A DNA stretch of 64,000 nucleotides, from the NCBI GenBank assembly GCA_964496435.1, contig CAZBZP010000016.1:1-64000 (forward strand), read 5' to 3'. Shown here piece after piece: positions 50,296-59,792 of this stretch. This stretch comes from Berkiella sp964496435 (lineage in GTDB: Bacteria; Pseudomonadota; Gammaproteobacteria; Berkiellales; Berkiellaceae). Within the stretch, counting starts at the first letter, position 1; each line of letters starts with the position of its first letter. A program made the position numbers and the translations under genes. Below the pieces are notes generated by a model. It had not been told where the DNA came from and ran no database searches. It worked only from the letters and a program-made list of their open reading frames with translations.

Positions 50296-53200
50296 TCAAG
50301 AGCTTTTACCCATACGCATGCTGTTCGACATCGTAGAAGAAGTGTCGTTATCATTACTTTGAGATGGAGTATCAGGGGATGCGTCATTTGATGCAGAAGA
50401 CTTAGGACTTGCTAAGGTGTCTAAAGAAGGACCTGAAGAAGAGGCGGTATTAAATGAAGTCGTCATGCTTGGGCCGGAACCTGCATCAAGTGCAGCTGAA
50501 GCGGTTTCATCATTAGAGCTACCTGAAAAACCAGCAACTTCAGTGCCAGCAGTTGAGGATATTGAGTCCTGACCAGCAGAGAGATTAGAAGTGGCATTAT
50601 CTAGCCTTCCATACAAGCTATCTAAATCCGCACCTTGTGTATCACTGCTTACAGAAGAAGATGATGAGGGCGATGGTCCATCTTGACCGGAAGTTAAGGA
50701 AGGAGAGGACTCATCATTTGAACTTTGATCTTTTGGCTGATCATCCGATCTTGTAGAAGGTTCATCATGTTCTTGTTCTACAGTTTCATTATCTGGTGTT
50801 GTATCTTTCTTATCTGCTTTATCAGCATCAACTGCATCATCTATTTGTTGTCTTTCTCTTTCTGAGTCAGCTTCTAGCTCAGATGATTGTTCATCTTTTT
50901 TAGCGCCTTCAACTTCTCTTGAATGTTTAACTTGATCTTTATTTTCTTCTTTTGCAGCCTCTTTTTGCGCTTCTTCTACGACAGCTTCTTCTTGTTCGAC
51001 CTCCGTTTCTTTTCTCATTTTTGCATTATTGGCCTGATCATTTTTATCAGCATCTGTTTTGGGCGTACCATCATCAGGACCAGGGCCACTACTATCGGTT
51101 GGATTATTGTTTGCTTGGTTCGTTTGCGCTTTTTGTGCTTCTTCAGCTTCAGCATCTTTTTTGGCTTTTGCTTCTGCTTCAGCTTTTTCCTGCGCCTCTA
51201 AATTCGCTTTAGCTTCAGCTTCAGCCTTTTCTTTAGCTTCTGATTCGGCTTTAGCTTTGGCTTGTGCTTCTGCTTCTGCTTTTGCTTTCGCTTCGGCTTC
51301 TTGCGCTTCTTTGGCTTTATTAGCCTCATCATCTGGTGTAGGTTGTGGCGAACCTACTTCAGCAACTTGCGCTTTTTCTTGTTTTTGTCTTTCTTCTGCT
51401 TCGGCCTTGGCTTTAGCTTCGGCTTCTTGCTTGGCTTTAGCTTCGGCTTCTTGCTTGGCTTTAGCTTCGGCTTCTTGCTTGGCTTTAGCTTCGGCTTCTT
51501 GTTTGGCTTTAGCTTCTGCTTCTTGCTTGGCTTTGGCTTCTGCTTCTTGCTTGGCTTTGGCTTCAGCCTCTGCCTTTGCCTTGGCATCATCTTCAGGTTT
51601 AGGTCCCTCAGGTTTTACTTTATCCTGATCCTTTGTTTTATCATCCAGATTAACACCGCTGTCTTTATTTCCGACTTTGGCTTCTTTTTCTTGTTGCTTA
51701 GCAAGGGCTTCTTCTCTTTTTTGAACATCTTGAAGCGATTTTTCAGCTTCCTTGTTGCGCTTTTCCGCATCTTTTACAAGCTTATCAGCCTTATCTTTTT
51801 CTTCATTAACCTGTTTAAGCTCAGTCTTAATTTCAGCCTGTCTTTTCTCTAGATCTTTAATCGTTTTATCATTTTCAGGGCTAGGGGATTGTTTTAAATT
51901 GTTTTGTAGTTTCTTGTTGCTTTCTAGCTCTGCATCCAATCCTTGTTTTTTTATTTCTAGTTTTTTCTGTGTATCTTTTCCTTGTTTAAGATCGGATTGC
52001 GCCGCTTCTTGCTTTTGGGTTGCAACTTGCTTATCTGAGTCAATTTTTGCTTTTGATTCAGCGCCTATTTTAGCTAATTGTTCCCTATGCGCTTCCAAGC
52101 CATGTTCTGCTCTTTCTAATCTATATTTCATTTTATCAAGTTTTTGTTGATCTTTTTCGCTGAGCGGCTTTGGATGTTTGCTTTCGAACTTGTCAATTTT
52201 ACGTTGATGTTTATCGCGTTTATCAGCGACTTTTTTCATGTCCTTTAACATGTCAGAATGGCTGTCTAAACGACTTTCGGCCTTTTTGACATTGTTATCA
52301 TTAAGTTTCATACCAATTTCAGCTAACAGTTTTTTCAACAACCAAGCTAGCATGGCTCCGAGAAGTTCCGCAGAATCTTCAAAGTCACCGATTTGAGGAA
52401 CTTCATCTGATAATTTAGCAGCAGCTTTTTTACCACCTGCAGCTTTTCCTTTTGCTTTGTCCACTTTACCTTGTGGTGTGTGTTTATTCATTTTCGTTTT
52501 ATTTGCTACGTGCTCCTTATCTTTTTTCATTTCACTTTTTTGAAATTTCTTCATATCAGGATCTTTTGCTGCCAAAGCTTTTGTTTGAACAGCAGATTGT
52601 TGTCTTAGATCCCGCGCTTCTCCACGCTTAGCCTGCAATTCTTTTTCTTTAGGAGCATTCTTCGCTTTAGCATCTGTTACAGCTTTAGTTTTTGCATCTA
52701 ATCTTTGTTGTGAGGCAGCCATTTGCTGTTGAACAACTGGCGAGCTTTGATCCATTTTTTGAAGTCGTTTAAAATTCTTTTCTTCATCTTGTTGAATTCG
52801 TTGTGCTTTGGCGACTTCAGCCCTGCCTTTTTTCACTTCATCATTTAATGGTTTATATTCTTGTAATAGTTTCTTTTGTTGTTCCTTAACATTTTTCAAA
52901 TCTTCATATTGTTTTGCCAAAGGATCTTTAGCAGTCTTTGCTTTCTCATCGTAGAATTTAATTTGCCTATCAAGTTTTTGATGCTTATAGTCATCATCCA
53001 TACTACGTGCAATCTTGGCCATGGATCTTTTGACCGCTTGATTTACCGCTTGGTTACCGCCCATCTCACTTGCATGTTTTCTTGCTATTTTTTGTTCTTT
53101 TTGCAAGAATTTTTTCATTTCGGGATCTTTAGCGGCAATTTCCTTGTTGAGACCAGCGGCTTGTTTTCTTAATTCACCAGCCACAGCTCGTTTTTCTTTT

Positions 53201-56200
53201 AATTGATTTTCTTTAGCTGATAACGGTTCCTTTATTGCCTGCGCTTCTTGTTTAAGTTGTGTCAATTTTTCTTGCGCTTTTGCTAATGCTTCCTTATTAG
53301 ACTGGCTTTGATTCGTATTTGCTTTGCCTTCAAGCTCCCTCACTTTGGCATCTTGTTTATTAACTTTTTGCTCAGCTTTTGCTAATTTTTGTCTTTCAGC
53401 TTCTATTTCTTTTCTTAAAGGTGGTACTTCTTTTAGTAAAGCTTTTTGCTGTTCCTTAACTGATTTTAACTCAGCATATTTTTCCTTCATTTCAGGATTT
53501 GCTTCCATTCTTTTATCGTAGAATTTAAGCTCTCTATCTACTTTCTTCTCTCTAAATTCAACAGATGATTTGTAAACTTTTTTGTTTAAATTCTTTGGCT
53601 GCTGTGCTGTCGCACCTTGTGGTTGAGGCGTTTGTACCCCTTGTTGAGAGGGTTGTGATGGCGCACTCTGCATTTGTGGGCTAGGAGGTTTTTGGCTTTC
53701 TTTTAAGCTCTTGTTTTTATCGAACTCTTCTTTGAGTTTTGGATATTTATTTCCTAATTCTGTTTGAATTTGATTTGAACGCTCGATTGATTGATTTAAC
53801 GAATTTTTATGTCCCTCTAATTTCCCTTGTTGAACTGTTATATCCATATTTTTATCAAAAATGTTTTGCCTTAGTTGAACTTGACGCGCTTCTAAAGAAC
53901 CAACCCTTTGGTTAAGCTTATGAATATCATCATGTGCACGCTTATCTATAGCTTCGACACGTTTAATATCAGACTTTATTCTAGATTTTTCATTTTCTAG
54001 AGAACTTATTTTTTCATTAAGTCCTTTTATTTTAGCTTTTTGCTCTTTTGTGGCATTTTCTTTTGGTAACTTTTGGAGCTCACCTTTAAATTTTTCTAGG
54101 TCTTGATCTATGACCTTTATTTTTCCTTCGTTTATAACTTTTAACGTGTGGCAATCACTCACTGATTTATTTAAGCTTTCTCTTTCTTCTGAGCATTTAG
54201 AAAGCTCTTTATCGACTTTGCTTAGTTCTGCCTTATCTCCTTTAAGATCTTTTTCGAGCTCGTTTAATTTTGCAGTACTCTTTACGATATTCTCATTATG
54301 TTCTTTCTGGTTATCAAGTTCTTTTGAGAGTTCATCTAATTTATTTCTATCCCCAATAAGGGCATTTTCTTCCATCGCATTAGCTGCAATCTTTTCATTA
54401 TTTTCCCTAATTTGATCATTTACTTCACTTAGCTCATTTTCTTTATGATTTATTTGGCTCCTTAAGGAAGTTGCTTCTTTATCTAATTTAATTGAACTTT
54501 CTTTTAAGTTTTCAGATTCTTCAACTAAAGTGCTTTTCTCTGATTTTAAAGTATCTAATTTACCTTTTTCTGATTGAAGCGTATCATTTGAACGTTGAAA
54601 CTCCCCTTTTGCAAGATCACGTTCTTTCTTAGATTCATCTATTTTTCCTTGTAATTCGGCAACTTTCTTATTATTTTTTTCAACAGCGTCCCTATAGTCT
54701 GCTTTTTCTTCATCAGTGGCATTTAAAGCCGGCTTTGGAATTTTATTACCATCTTCAATCAGTTTAGCTTGTTGTTCTTTAAGTGAATTATATTTATTAT
54801 CTTTTTCCTTGAAGTTATTCTCTTTTTCTAGACATGTCTTTTGTGCTTTTTCTACAACATTATTTTGATCTGATATTTTTGAATCCAGATGAGTTATCTG
54901 ATTGTCTACAATATTACGTTGTCTATCGAGTTCAACTTTGTTAGATACTTTTTCATCATGCTGGCTTTTAAGATCCTTAATTTCACCATCTAATCTAGCT
55001 TGCTGTGTATTTAATGACTCCGCTTTTTGTTGCAATTGTACTTTTTCAGCTTGAACTTGCTCGATCTTAGCATTCAATTCATTTCGTTGATTATCTATAG
55101 ATTCCCTAAGAATGGTGTCACTCTTGACTTCGGGATGCGAGGAGGACTCTTGCGCTAATTTCTCTTTATGTGCTTCATTAATCTTCTCCATCGCTTGTTG
55201 ACGCTGAGCTTCTTGTTCTTGCATTGTTTGAGCAGCAGCTCTTTCTTGTTCTTCTTTTTTGGCTTGATCTTCTTTTTTCCCTTCATGTTTTTGCTGTTCT
55301 ACTTTGACTTGTTCTACATGAGTATTAATTTCTTCTTGTAATTTTTCTAATTCTTTTCGTTTAGCGCCCACATAATTTTTAATGGCTGCGTTACGATCTT
55401 CTTGTTCCTTTAAAGCGTTGGTTTTTTTGCTGTCATCAACACCGCGCGCCAACTCAGTTTGACTTAAATATTCATTGCTAAATTTGCTAATTTCCTCTTT
55501 GAGCTCTGTTACTTTAGTATTCAGTGCATCAGCATTCGGCCCTTCAACTTTTGGAAGCGCATTTACATCCTTTGTAAGATCAGATAAGGATTTTTCTGCT
55601 GGCTCAGGTGATGAGGTACCACTAGCTTGAGGTTGTGTCGATGTGCCACCTTGAGTTTGCGGGCCAGTGCTACTTTGGGGTTGAGGCTGAGGAGGTTGAT
55701 TGACCTGCAAGATTGTATCTTGGCCTGAAGCTGTACTTGTGCCCGTAGATGTTGTCGTTGCGCTTTGAGTCCCCGTTGGGGTTGTTTGTGCCTTTACATC
55801 TGGTTTTGTAGACGTTGCATCATCAAGCGTAATGCCAGCATTTTTGCCTTTCATTGCAATTTTGGCTTCTTTTGCTTCTTGCTTAGCATTCTTATCAACT
55901 TTATCTTGTGCTTTATCTACTTCCTTTTGAGCCGAATCAATACGCGCTTGGATAGTCTTTACTACTTTATCTGCACCTTCTTTTTCTTTAAGGACTTCTT
56001 TTAGCTTGTCTTTAAGTTCACCCTTTTCTTTTTCAAGTTTTTGTAACTGATCTTTTTTAGTCGCATCCATAGGCCCAGATGCTTTCAAAGCATCTATGGC
56101 TTGTTGATTTTTATCAATTTTCTCTTGCATGGTTTTTGCGCCATTTGCAAGAGAAGCTTGATAGGGTTGGGCTAACCTTAAATCTTCCTTCGCTGATGCC

Positions 56201-59200
56201 AGCTTCTTTTCAGCTGCCCCTTTATTGATTTCATTTCTTTCGCCCTTAACCTCACCTATTTTTTTAAGCCTGTTTTGATATGCTTCAATTCCTTTATCCA
56301 TCTCAGCCAATTTAGCTTTCTTTTCATCTAGCTTTCTCTGAGCTTTTTCACTTCTAGGTTCAGGGTGTTTTGCTTCATACTTTTGGATTTTTTTATCTAA
56401 TTTATAGCGTTTATCTGCAACTTTTTTCATGCCTTTCAACATAGGCGTTTTATTATTAAGTTGCTTTTCGGCTTTATTTATCATTGCTTTATTAATTTTA
56501 TTACCTAACATAGCAAGTAGCATTAATAGCAACCAGGCTATCATCGCACCGAGGAGTTCAGCGCTATCTTGATAATCTTTAATGGAAGGTATATTGTCTT
56601 TTAGTTTATCTTTGTTCTTCTTGCCGGCTGCAGCGTTCTTTTTCTTCGCAGCCAATTTACCTTCAGGTGAATATTTGCTTACTGCTTTCAAATTAGCGGC
56701 ATGTTCCTTCTCTTTTTTACCTTCTTTTTGCTGGAATTCTTTCATTTGTGGATCAAGTTTTGCAACCTCATCCTTTAGCGCTTTACCTTCTTTATTCAGC
56801 GCAGCGCCTTGGAGTTCTTTGCCTTTCAACTTGCTTTCATTTTCTTTTGCTGATTTTCTTAGCTCTTCTCTTGCTTGTTCAAATTTTCCTAATTTTTCTT
56901 TAGCTTGTTCTAATTGTGCTTTATTGGTAGGGCTTTGGTCTTTATCAAATTTACTTTGCAAATCTTTAACGACTTTTTCTTGATTTGATACGCCTCTATC
57001 TGCGATAGCCAATTTCTTTTTATCTTGCTTGCATTCCTTTTGTAAGGAATCAATTTCAGCACGCATTGCCTTTTGATCTATGGCATTCTGTTTTAATTTT
57101 TCGTATTTACCTTTTAATACGGGATCTGTTTGGTCCTTAATTTGTTCATTATAAAATGAAATCTCCCTATCTAATTGCTGATTTTTAAAATCTTTATCTT
57201 GAGCTTGAGCCACTCTGTCCATTTGATTTCTAACAACATTTTCCAAAGCCTTATCTTCATCGGTCAATGTTTCAGTTGATGTTTGCGTTGATGATTGCTC
57301 AAGTACTGGCGTTGTTTGTGTTGCTATTACATCATCAGGTTTAACATTTGATGGTTCTGTTGCATTCAAGGATGTGTCTTGAGAGGTAGCTTCTTTTGCT
57401 TTAAGCTTTTCTCTTGTCGTTTCATTTTGAGTTCTTAGTTCTTCTAGTTTTCCTTCGAGTGTTTTGACATCCTTATCCATTTGCTCTTTTTTGTCTTTAT
57501 CAGGTTCATTATTTGCTAAGTCCTTTTGTTTAGCAATTTGTGCTTCTAATTCTACTTCTTTTGCTTTACCTTGAACTAATTGGCTTTCTAAATTTTGTGG
57601 TGAATCAGCGAGCTTTTGAACGAACTCAGCACCTAATTGCCTCATCTGTTCTGGCGTTGGAACGCTAGTATCCTCATGGCTTGGGGTGTCACCCCATTCG
57701 TCCACTTCTACCTCTGGTTTTGTTTGCGGCAACGGTGTTGGTTGAGGTTTAACATCAGTATCTTGCTGTTTTACCTCGTCATCTTTTGCCTTTACCTGCG
57801 CGTCTTTTGCTTTTGCTTTTGTTTTCTCTTGTAGTTCTTGATGTAGTTCAGGTGGCAAAACCGGTATTAAGGGAGACGTCTTTTGATAAACCTTCTTTTC
57901 TTTTTCAGTTTTAACAACCGTTTTTCCATCTTTATCGGTTGTAACATTGATAGACTCACCCTCTTTAGTACTAATCCATTGACCATTAACAAACACTCCG
58001 GGGCCAGAAAATTTCTTGCCTCCGATGGTGACGCCGTCATTCATGACGCCAATATTATTATTTCCCGGATTCTGAGGTGAGGGCATAGATTGTTGTTTTT
58101 GCTGCAGCTGTTGCTGTTGTTGTAACTGTTTATTTTGTTCCTGCATCTGCTTTTGCAACTGTTTTTGCTGTTCCTGCATCTGCTTTTGTTGTTCTTGCAT
58201 CTGCTTTTGTAACTGCTTTTGCTGTTCCTGCATCTGCTTTTGTAACTGCTTTTGCTGTTCCTGCATCTGCTTTTGTTGTTCTTGCATCTGCTTTTGCAAC
58301 TGATTTTGCTGTTCCTGATGTTGCTGCTGCTGTTCCGGTGTCATTGGGACGATTTTAGGACTTGCATTTTTGGCAGATTGTGGTGAAACTATTATTTTAT
58401 CGGTATCAGTTGTAACGACAGTATTTCCTTTTTTATCTGTCGTAATAGAGACATTTTTACTTCCTTTGGTATCGATTTCTTTCCCATTAATGAGATAAAC
58501 ACCTTGTTTTTTACTCTGAAAAGTGGTGCTTTGACCGATGGTGACACCTTGGGGTGTTGTAGGCTCTTGGCCTGGCACAACGGAGGTTGGCGCCTGATTT
58601 TTGGCAACGTCCATCATCGCGCCCATGCCTTGAGTGAAGGTATTTAGTGTTGTGCCAAAAATCCCTTTCTTTTTTTCCTCACTTACCTTTGCTTTAGGTT
58701 TAGGCACATCATTAACCATTTTCATGCATTTTTGTACATCAGTACTCGCTTGCACAAATTTATTATCATCATATGATTTATTTTTTACTCCTGCACTTGG
58801 GTGATCGCTTGTGATTCGGTTACCCGTCTCTTCAACACAACGTGCTGCATACCTAAGCAATTCATTTGTGCCATGTTCACCAAGTTGTTCCCTTACAGGA
58901 CTAAGTTCTTTTTCTAGACGTTCTTCGCTAACACATCTTACCAAATCGAGATTGTGGCAGGTTTTCATAACAATCGAGAGGGGATCTTTACTATCCGGAT
59001 TGGCATATGTTTTTAGCGCATTAGCATATTTTTCAACTTCATCTTTAGTAAAAATACCTGGATTTTTATCACAATAATCTCTAAAAGCCTTTGCATGATT
59101 TTCCTGATATTTTTTATATGCAGCCGGATCATCCATATAACCTGAATCGCTTTCTCTTCCTGCCACACGAAACATAAGTGCTATTTGGATTTTTTCTACA

Positions 59201-59439
59201 TCTTTTTCGCTGAATTGAAATTGATCTTTGTCCTTAGCATTGTTAGAAAGATGTTCAATGACAGTTGGCGCATACATGGCACCTCTGAGGCTATGTGCCA
59301 AGCCATGATTAGGACGGTTAATCTTCTGTCCATCCTTAGTTTCATGAGACCAATCCCACGAAACATTATGATTCGTGTAGGATTTAGAAAGATAATTGTC
59401 ATATGCAAATTGCGCAGCAACTTCTAAATTTTTAGTCAT
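50296..59439 (-). CDS. Giant 3047-aa protein: SidE-like phosphodiesterase domain plus repeated coiled-coil modules
   Basis: Residues 1-215 resemble the phosphodiesterase domain of Legionella SidE-family effectors and DupA/DupB, which removes phosphoribosyl-ubiquitin from host proteins: RPNHGLAHSLR (His45 or His49), ALMFRVAGRESDSGYMDDP (Glu96) and CHNLDLVRC (His162). Spacing is close to SdeA His277, Glu340 and His407. Two related beta-rich segments starting GVTIG (about 297-350 and 467-516) flank a Gln-rich linker (366-450). Then follow long coiled coils with modules at about 735-1205, 1955-2130 (partial) and 2130-2595, two of them with a hydrophobic LLGAMxAWLL element (956-977, 2353-2375). 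An AEAKAKQE repeat and an acidic, Ser-rich tail end the protein. No signal peptide. AGGTGA precedes the ATG. No ADP-ribosyltransferase domain is seen. Strong candidate Dot/Icm effector. Confidence 0.8.
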   Translation of the reverse strand: MTKNLEVAAQFAYDNYLSKSYTNHNVSWDWSHETKDGQKINRPNHGLAHSLRGAMYAPTVIEHLSNNAKDKDQFQFSEKDVEKIQIALMFRVAGRESDSGYMDDPAAYKKYQENHAKAFRDYCDKNPGIFTKDEVEKYANALKTYANPDSKDPLSIVMKTCHNLDLVRCVSEERLEKELSPVREQLGEHGTNELLRYAARCVEETGNRITSDHPSAGVKNKSYDDNKFVQASTDVQKCMKMVNDVPKPKAKVSEEKKKGIFGTTLNTFTQGMGAMMDVAKNQAPTSVVPGQEPTTPQGVTIGQSTTFQSKKQGVYLINGKEIDTKGSKNVSITTDKKGNTVVTTDTDKIIVSPQSAKNASPKIVPMTPEQQQQHQEQQNQLQKQMQEQQKQMQEQQKQLQKQMQEQQKQLQKQMQEQQKQMQEQQKQLQKQMQEQNKQLQQQQQLQQKQQSMPSPQNPGNNNIGVMNDGVTIGGKKFSGPGVFVNGQWISTKEGESINVTTDKDGKTVVKTEKEKKVYQKTSPLIPVLPPELHQELQEKTKAKAKDAQVKAKDDEVKQQDTDVKPQPTPLPQTKPEVEVDEWGDTPSHEDTSVPTPEQMRQLGAEFVQKLADSPQNLESQLVQGKAKEVELEAQIAKQKDLANNEPDKDKKEQMDKDVKTLEGKLEELRTQNETTREKLKAKEATSQDTSLNATEPSNVKPDDVIATQTTPVLEQSSTQTSTETLTDEDKALENVVRNQMDRVAQAQDKDFKNQQLDREISFYNEQIKDQTDPVLKGKYEKLKQNAIDQKAMRAEIDSLQKECKQDKKKLAIADRGVSNQEKVVKDLQSKFDKDQSPTNKAQLEQAKEKLGKFEQAREELRKSAKENESKLKGKELQGAALNKEGKALKDEVAKLDPQMKEFQQKEGKKEKEHAANLKAVSKYSPEGKLAAKKKNAAAGKKNKDKLKDNIPSIKDYQDSAELLGAMIAWLLLMLLAMLGNKINKAMINKAEKQLNNKTPMLKGMKKVADKRYKLDKKIQKYEAKHPEPRSEKAQRKLDEKKAKLAEMDKGIEAYQNRLKKIGEVKGERNEINKGAAEKKLASAKEDLRLAQPYQASLANGAKTMQEKIDKNQQAIDALKASGPMDATKKDQLQKLEKEKGELKDKLKEVLKEKEGADKVVKTIQARIDSAQKEVDKAQDKVDKNAKQEAKEAKIAMKGKNAGITLDDATSTKPDVKAQTTPTGTQSATTTSTGTSTASGQDTILQVNQPPQPQPQSSTGPQTQGGTSTQPQASGTSSPEPAEKSLSDLTKDVNALPKVEGPNADALNTKVTELKEEISKFSNEYLSQTELARGVDDSKKTNALKEQEDRNAAIKNYVGAKRKELEKLQEEINTHVEQVKVEQQKHEGKKEDQAKKEEQERAAAQTMQEQEAQRQQAMEKINEAHKEKLAQESSSHPEVKSDTILRESIDNQRNELNAKIEQVQAEKVQLQQKAESLNTQQARLDGEIKDLKSQHDEKVSNKVELDRQRNIVDNQITHLDSKISDQNNVVEKAQKTCLEKENNFKEKDNKYNSLKEQQAKLIEDGNKIPKPALNATDEEKADYRDAVEKNNKKVAELQGKIDESKKERDLAKGEFQRSNDTLQSEKGKLDTLKSEKSTLVEESENLKESSIKLDKEATSLRSQINHKENELSEVNDQIRENNEKIAANAMEENALIGDRNKLDELSKELDNQKEHNENIVKSTAKLNELEKDLKGDKAELSKVDKELSKCSEERESLNKSVSDCHTLKVINEGKIKVIDQDLEKFKGELQKLPKENATKEQKAKIKGLNEKISSLENEKSRIKSDIKRVEAIDKRAHDDIHKLNQRVGSLEARQVQLRQNIFDKNMDITVQQGKLEGHKNSLNQSIERSNQIQTELGNKYPKLKEEFDKNKSLKESQKPPSPQMQSAPSQPSQQGVQTPQPQGATAQQPKNLNKKVYKSSVEFREKKVDRELKFYDKRMEANPEMKEKYAELKSVKEQQKALLKEVPPLRKEIEAERQKLAKAEQKVNKQDAKVRELEGKANTNQSQSNKEALAKAQEKLTQLKQEAQAIKEPLSAKENQLKEKRAVAGELRKQAAGLNKEIAAKDPEMKKFLQKEQKIARKHASEMGGNQAVNQAVKRSMAKIARSMDDDYKHQKLDRQIKFYDEKAKTAKDPLAKQYEDLKNVKEQQKKLLQEYKPLNDEVKKGRAEVAKAQRIQQDEEKNFKRLQKMDQSSPVVQQQMAASQQRLDAKTKAVTDAKAKNAPKEKELQAKRGEARDLRQQSAVQTKALAAKDPDMKKFQKSEMKKDKEHVANKTKMNKHTPQGKVDKAKGKAAGGKKAAAKLSDEVPQIGDFEDSAELLGAMLAWLLKKLLAEIGMKLNDNNVKKAESRLDSHSDMLKDMKKVADKRDKHQRKIDKFESKHPKPLSEKDQQKLDKMKYRLERAEHGLEAHREQLAKIGAESKAKIDSDKQVATQKQEAAQSDLKQGKDTQKKLEIKKQGLDAELESNKKLQNNLKQSPSPENDKTIKDLEKRQAEIKTELKQVNEEKDKADKLVKDAEKRNKEAEKSLQDVQKREEALAKQQEKEAKVGNKDSGVNLDDKTKDQDKVKPEGPKPEDDAKAKAEAEAKAKQEAEAKAKQEAEAKAKQEAEAKAKQEAEAKAKQEAEAKAKQEAEAKAKAEAEERQKQEKAQVAEVGSPQPTPDDEANKAKEAQEAEAKAKAEAEAQAKAKAESEAKEKAEAEAKANLEAQEKAEAEAKAKKDAEAEEAQKAQTNQANNNPTDSSGPGPDDGTPKTDADKNDQANNAKMRKETEVEQEEAVVEEAQKEAAKEENKDQVKHSREVEGAKKDEQSSELEADSERERQQIDDAVDADKADKKDTTPDNETVEQEHDEPSTRSDDQPKDQSSNDESSPSLTSGQDGPSPSSSSSVSSDTQGADLDSLYGRLDNATSNLSAGQDSISSTAGTEVAGFSGSSNDETASAALDAGSGPSMTTSFNTASSSGPSLDTLASPKSSASNDASPDTPSQSNDNDTSSTMSNSMRMGKSS
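51408..51566 (-). repeat. 24-bp tandem repeat encoding AEAKAKQE
   Basis: About six and a half copies of a 24-bp unit (plus-strand ggctttagcttcggcttctt plus gctt), several identical, encode an eight-residue helical repeat in the giant protein. The unit is a multiple of three, so copy number changes would keep the frame. Confidence 0.85.
58092..58330 (-). repeat. Gln-rich repeat (QQKQMQEQ / QLQKQMQE) in the giant gene
   Basis: Repeats of about 21-30 bases (cttttgctgttcctgcatct and variants) encode a Gln/Lys/Met/Glu helix of about 80 residues, at about 370-450 of the giant protein, joining its two GVTIG segments. Likely a long single helix or coiled coil. Confidence 0.8.
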
Positions 59440-59481
59440 GATTCACCTTTAGAATCACTATCCTCCTTAATTGTATTTTCC

Positions 59482-59784
59482 TTATAGCGTTAATGTAACA
59501 TTGTTTAATTCAAGATCTTCGCAAACCAATTCAGTTAATCGTATCAATTCATCGTTTTTAACTTTATTATCGAATTTCCCTTTTATGTTATATAAAAAAA
59601 AGATCATCGATGCTTTCTTTTCATTATCTGAAATAGTATTATCATCGAATAAATTTTCAATATAACTACGGATTATCGTGAATTCACTATCTACCTTTTC
59701 TATTTCTTGCTCACGGATCTCTTCAGTTGAACGCCGTTTATTATATGCGTGCAATACTTGAACAAGAAATTCATTACCTATCAT
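59482..59784 (-). CDS. Small acidic hypothetical protein, 100 aa
   Basis: Not recognised. Acidic, helical, soluble, with a strong AGGAGAAG binding site. It lies 42 bp upstream of the giant gene in the same direction, probably in one operon with it and the 149-aa gene. Small acidic proteins encoded next to large secreted substrates are often dedicated secretion chaperones; this is suggested only by size, charge and position. Confidence 0.6.
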   Translation of the reverse strand: MIGNEFLVQVLHAYNKRRSTEEIREQEIEKVDSEFTIIRSYIENLFDDNTISDNEKKASMIFFLYNIKGKFDNKVKNDELIRLTELVCEDLELNNVTLTL

Positions 59785-59792
59785 ATCTTCTC

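Noticed and set aside
51408..51566. CRISPR array
   Set aside because: Units are contiguous 24-bp coding repeats with no spacers.
51059..51852. Long plus-strand open frames opposite the AEAKAKQE repeat
   Set aside because: They are repeat-driven mirror frames (Ala/Ser- or Phe/Leu-rich) of the giant minus-strand gene, without ribosome binding sites.
50296..59439. Secreted adhesin or RTX-type surface protein
   Set aside because: No signal peptide, no RTX nonapeptides and no anchor. The SidE-like N-terminus and location favour a Dot/Icm substrate.
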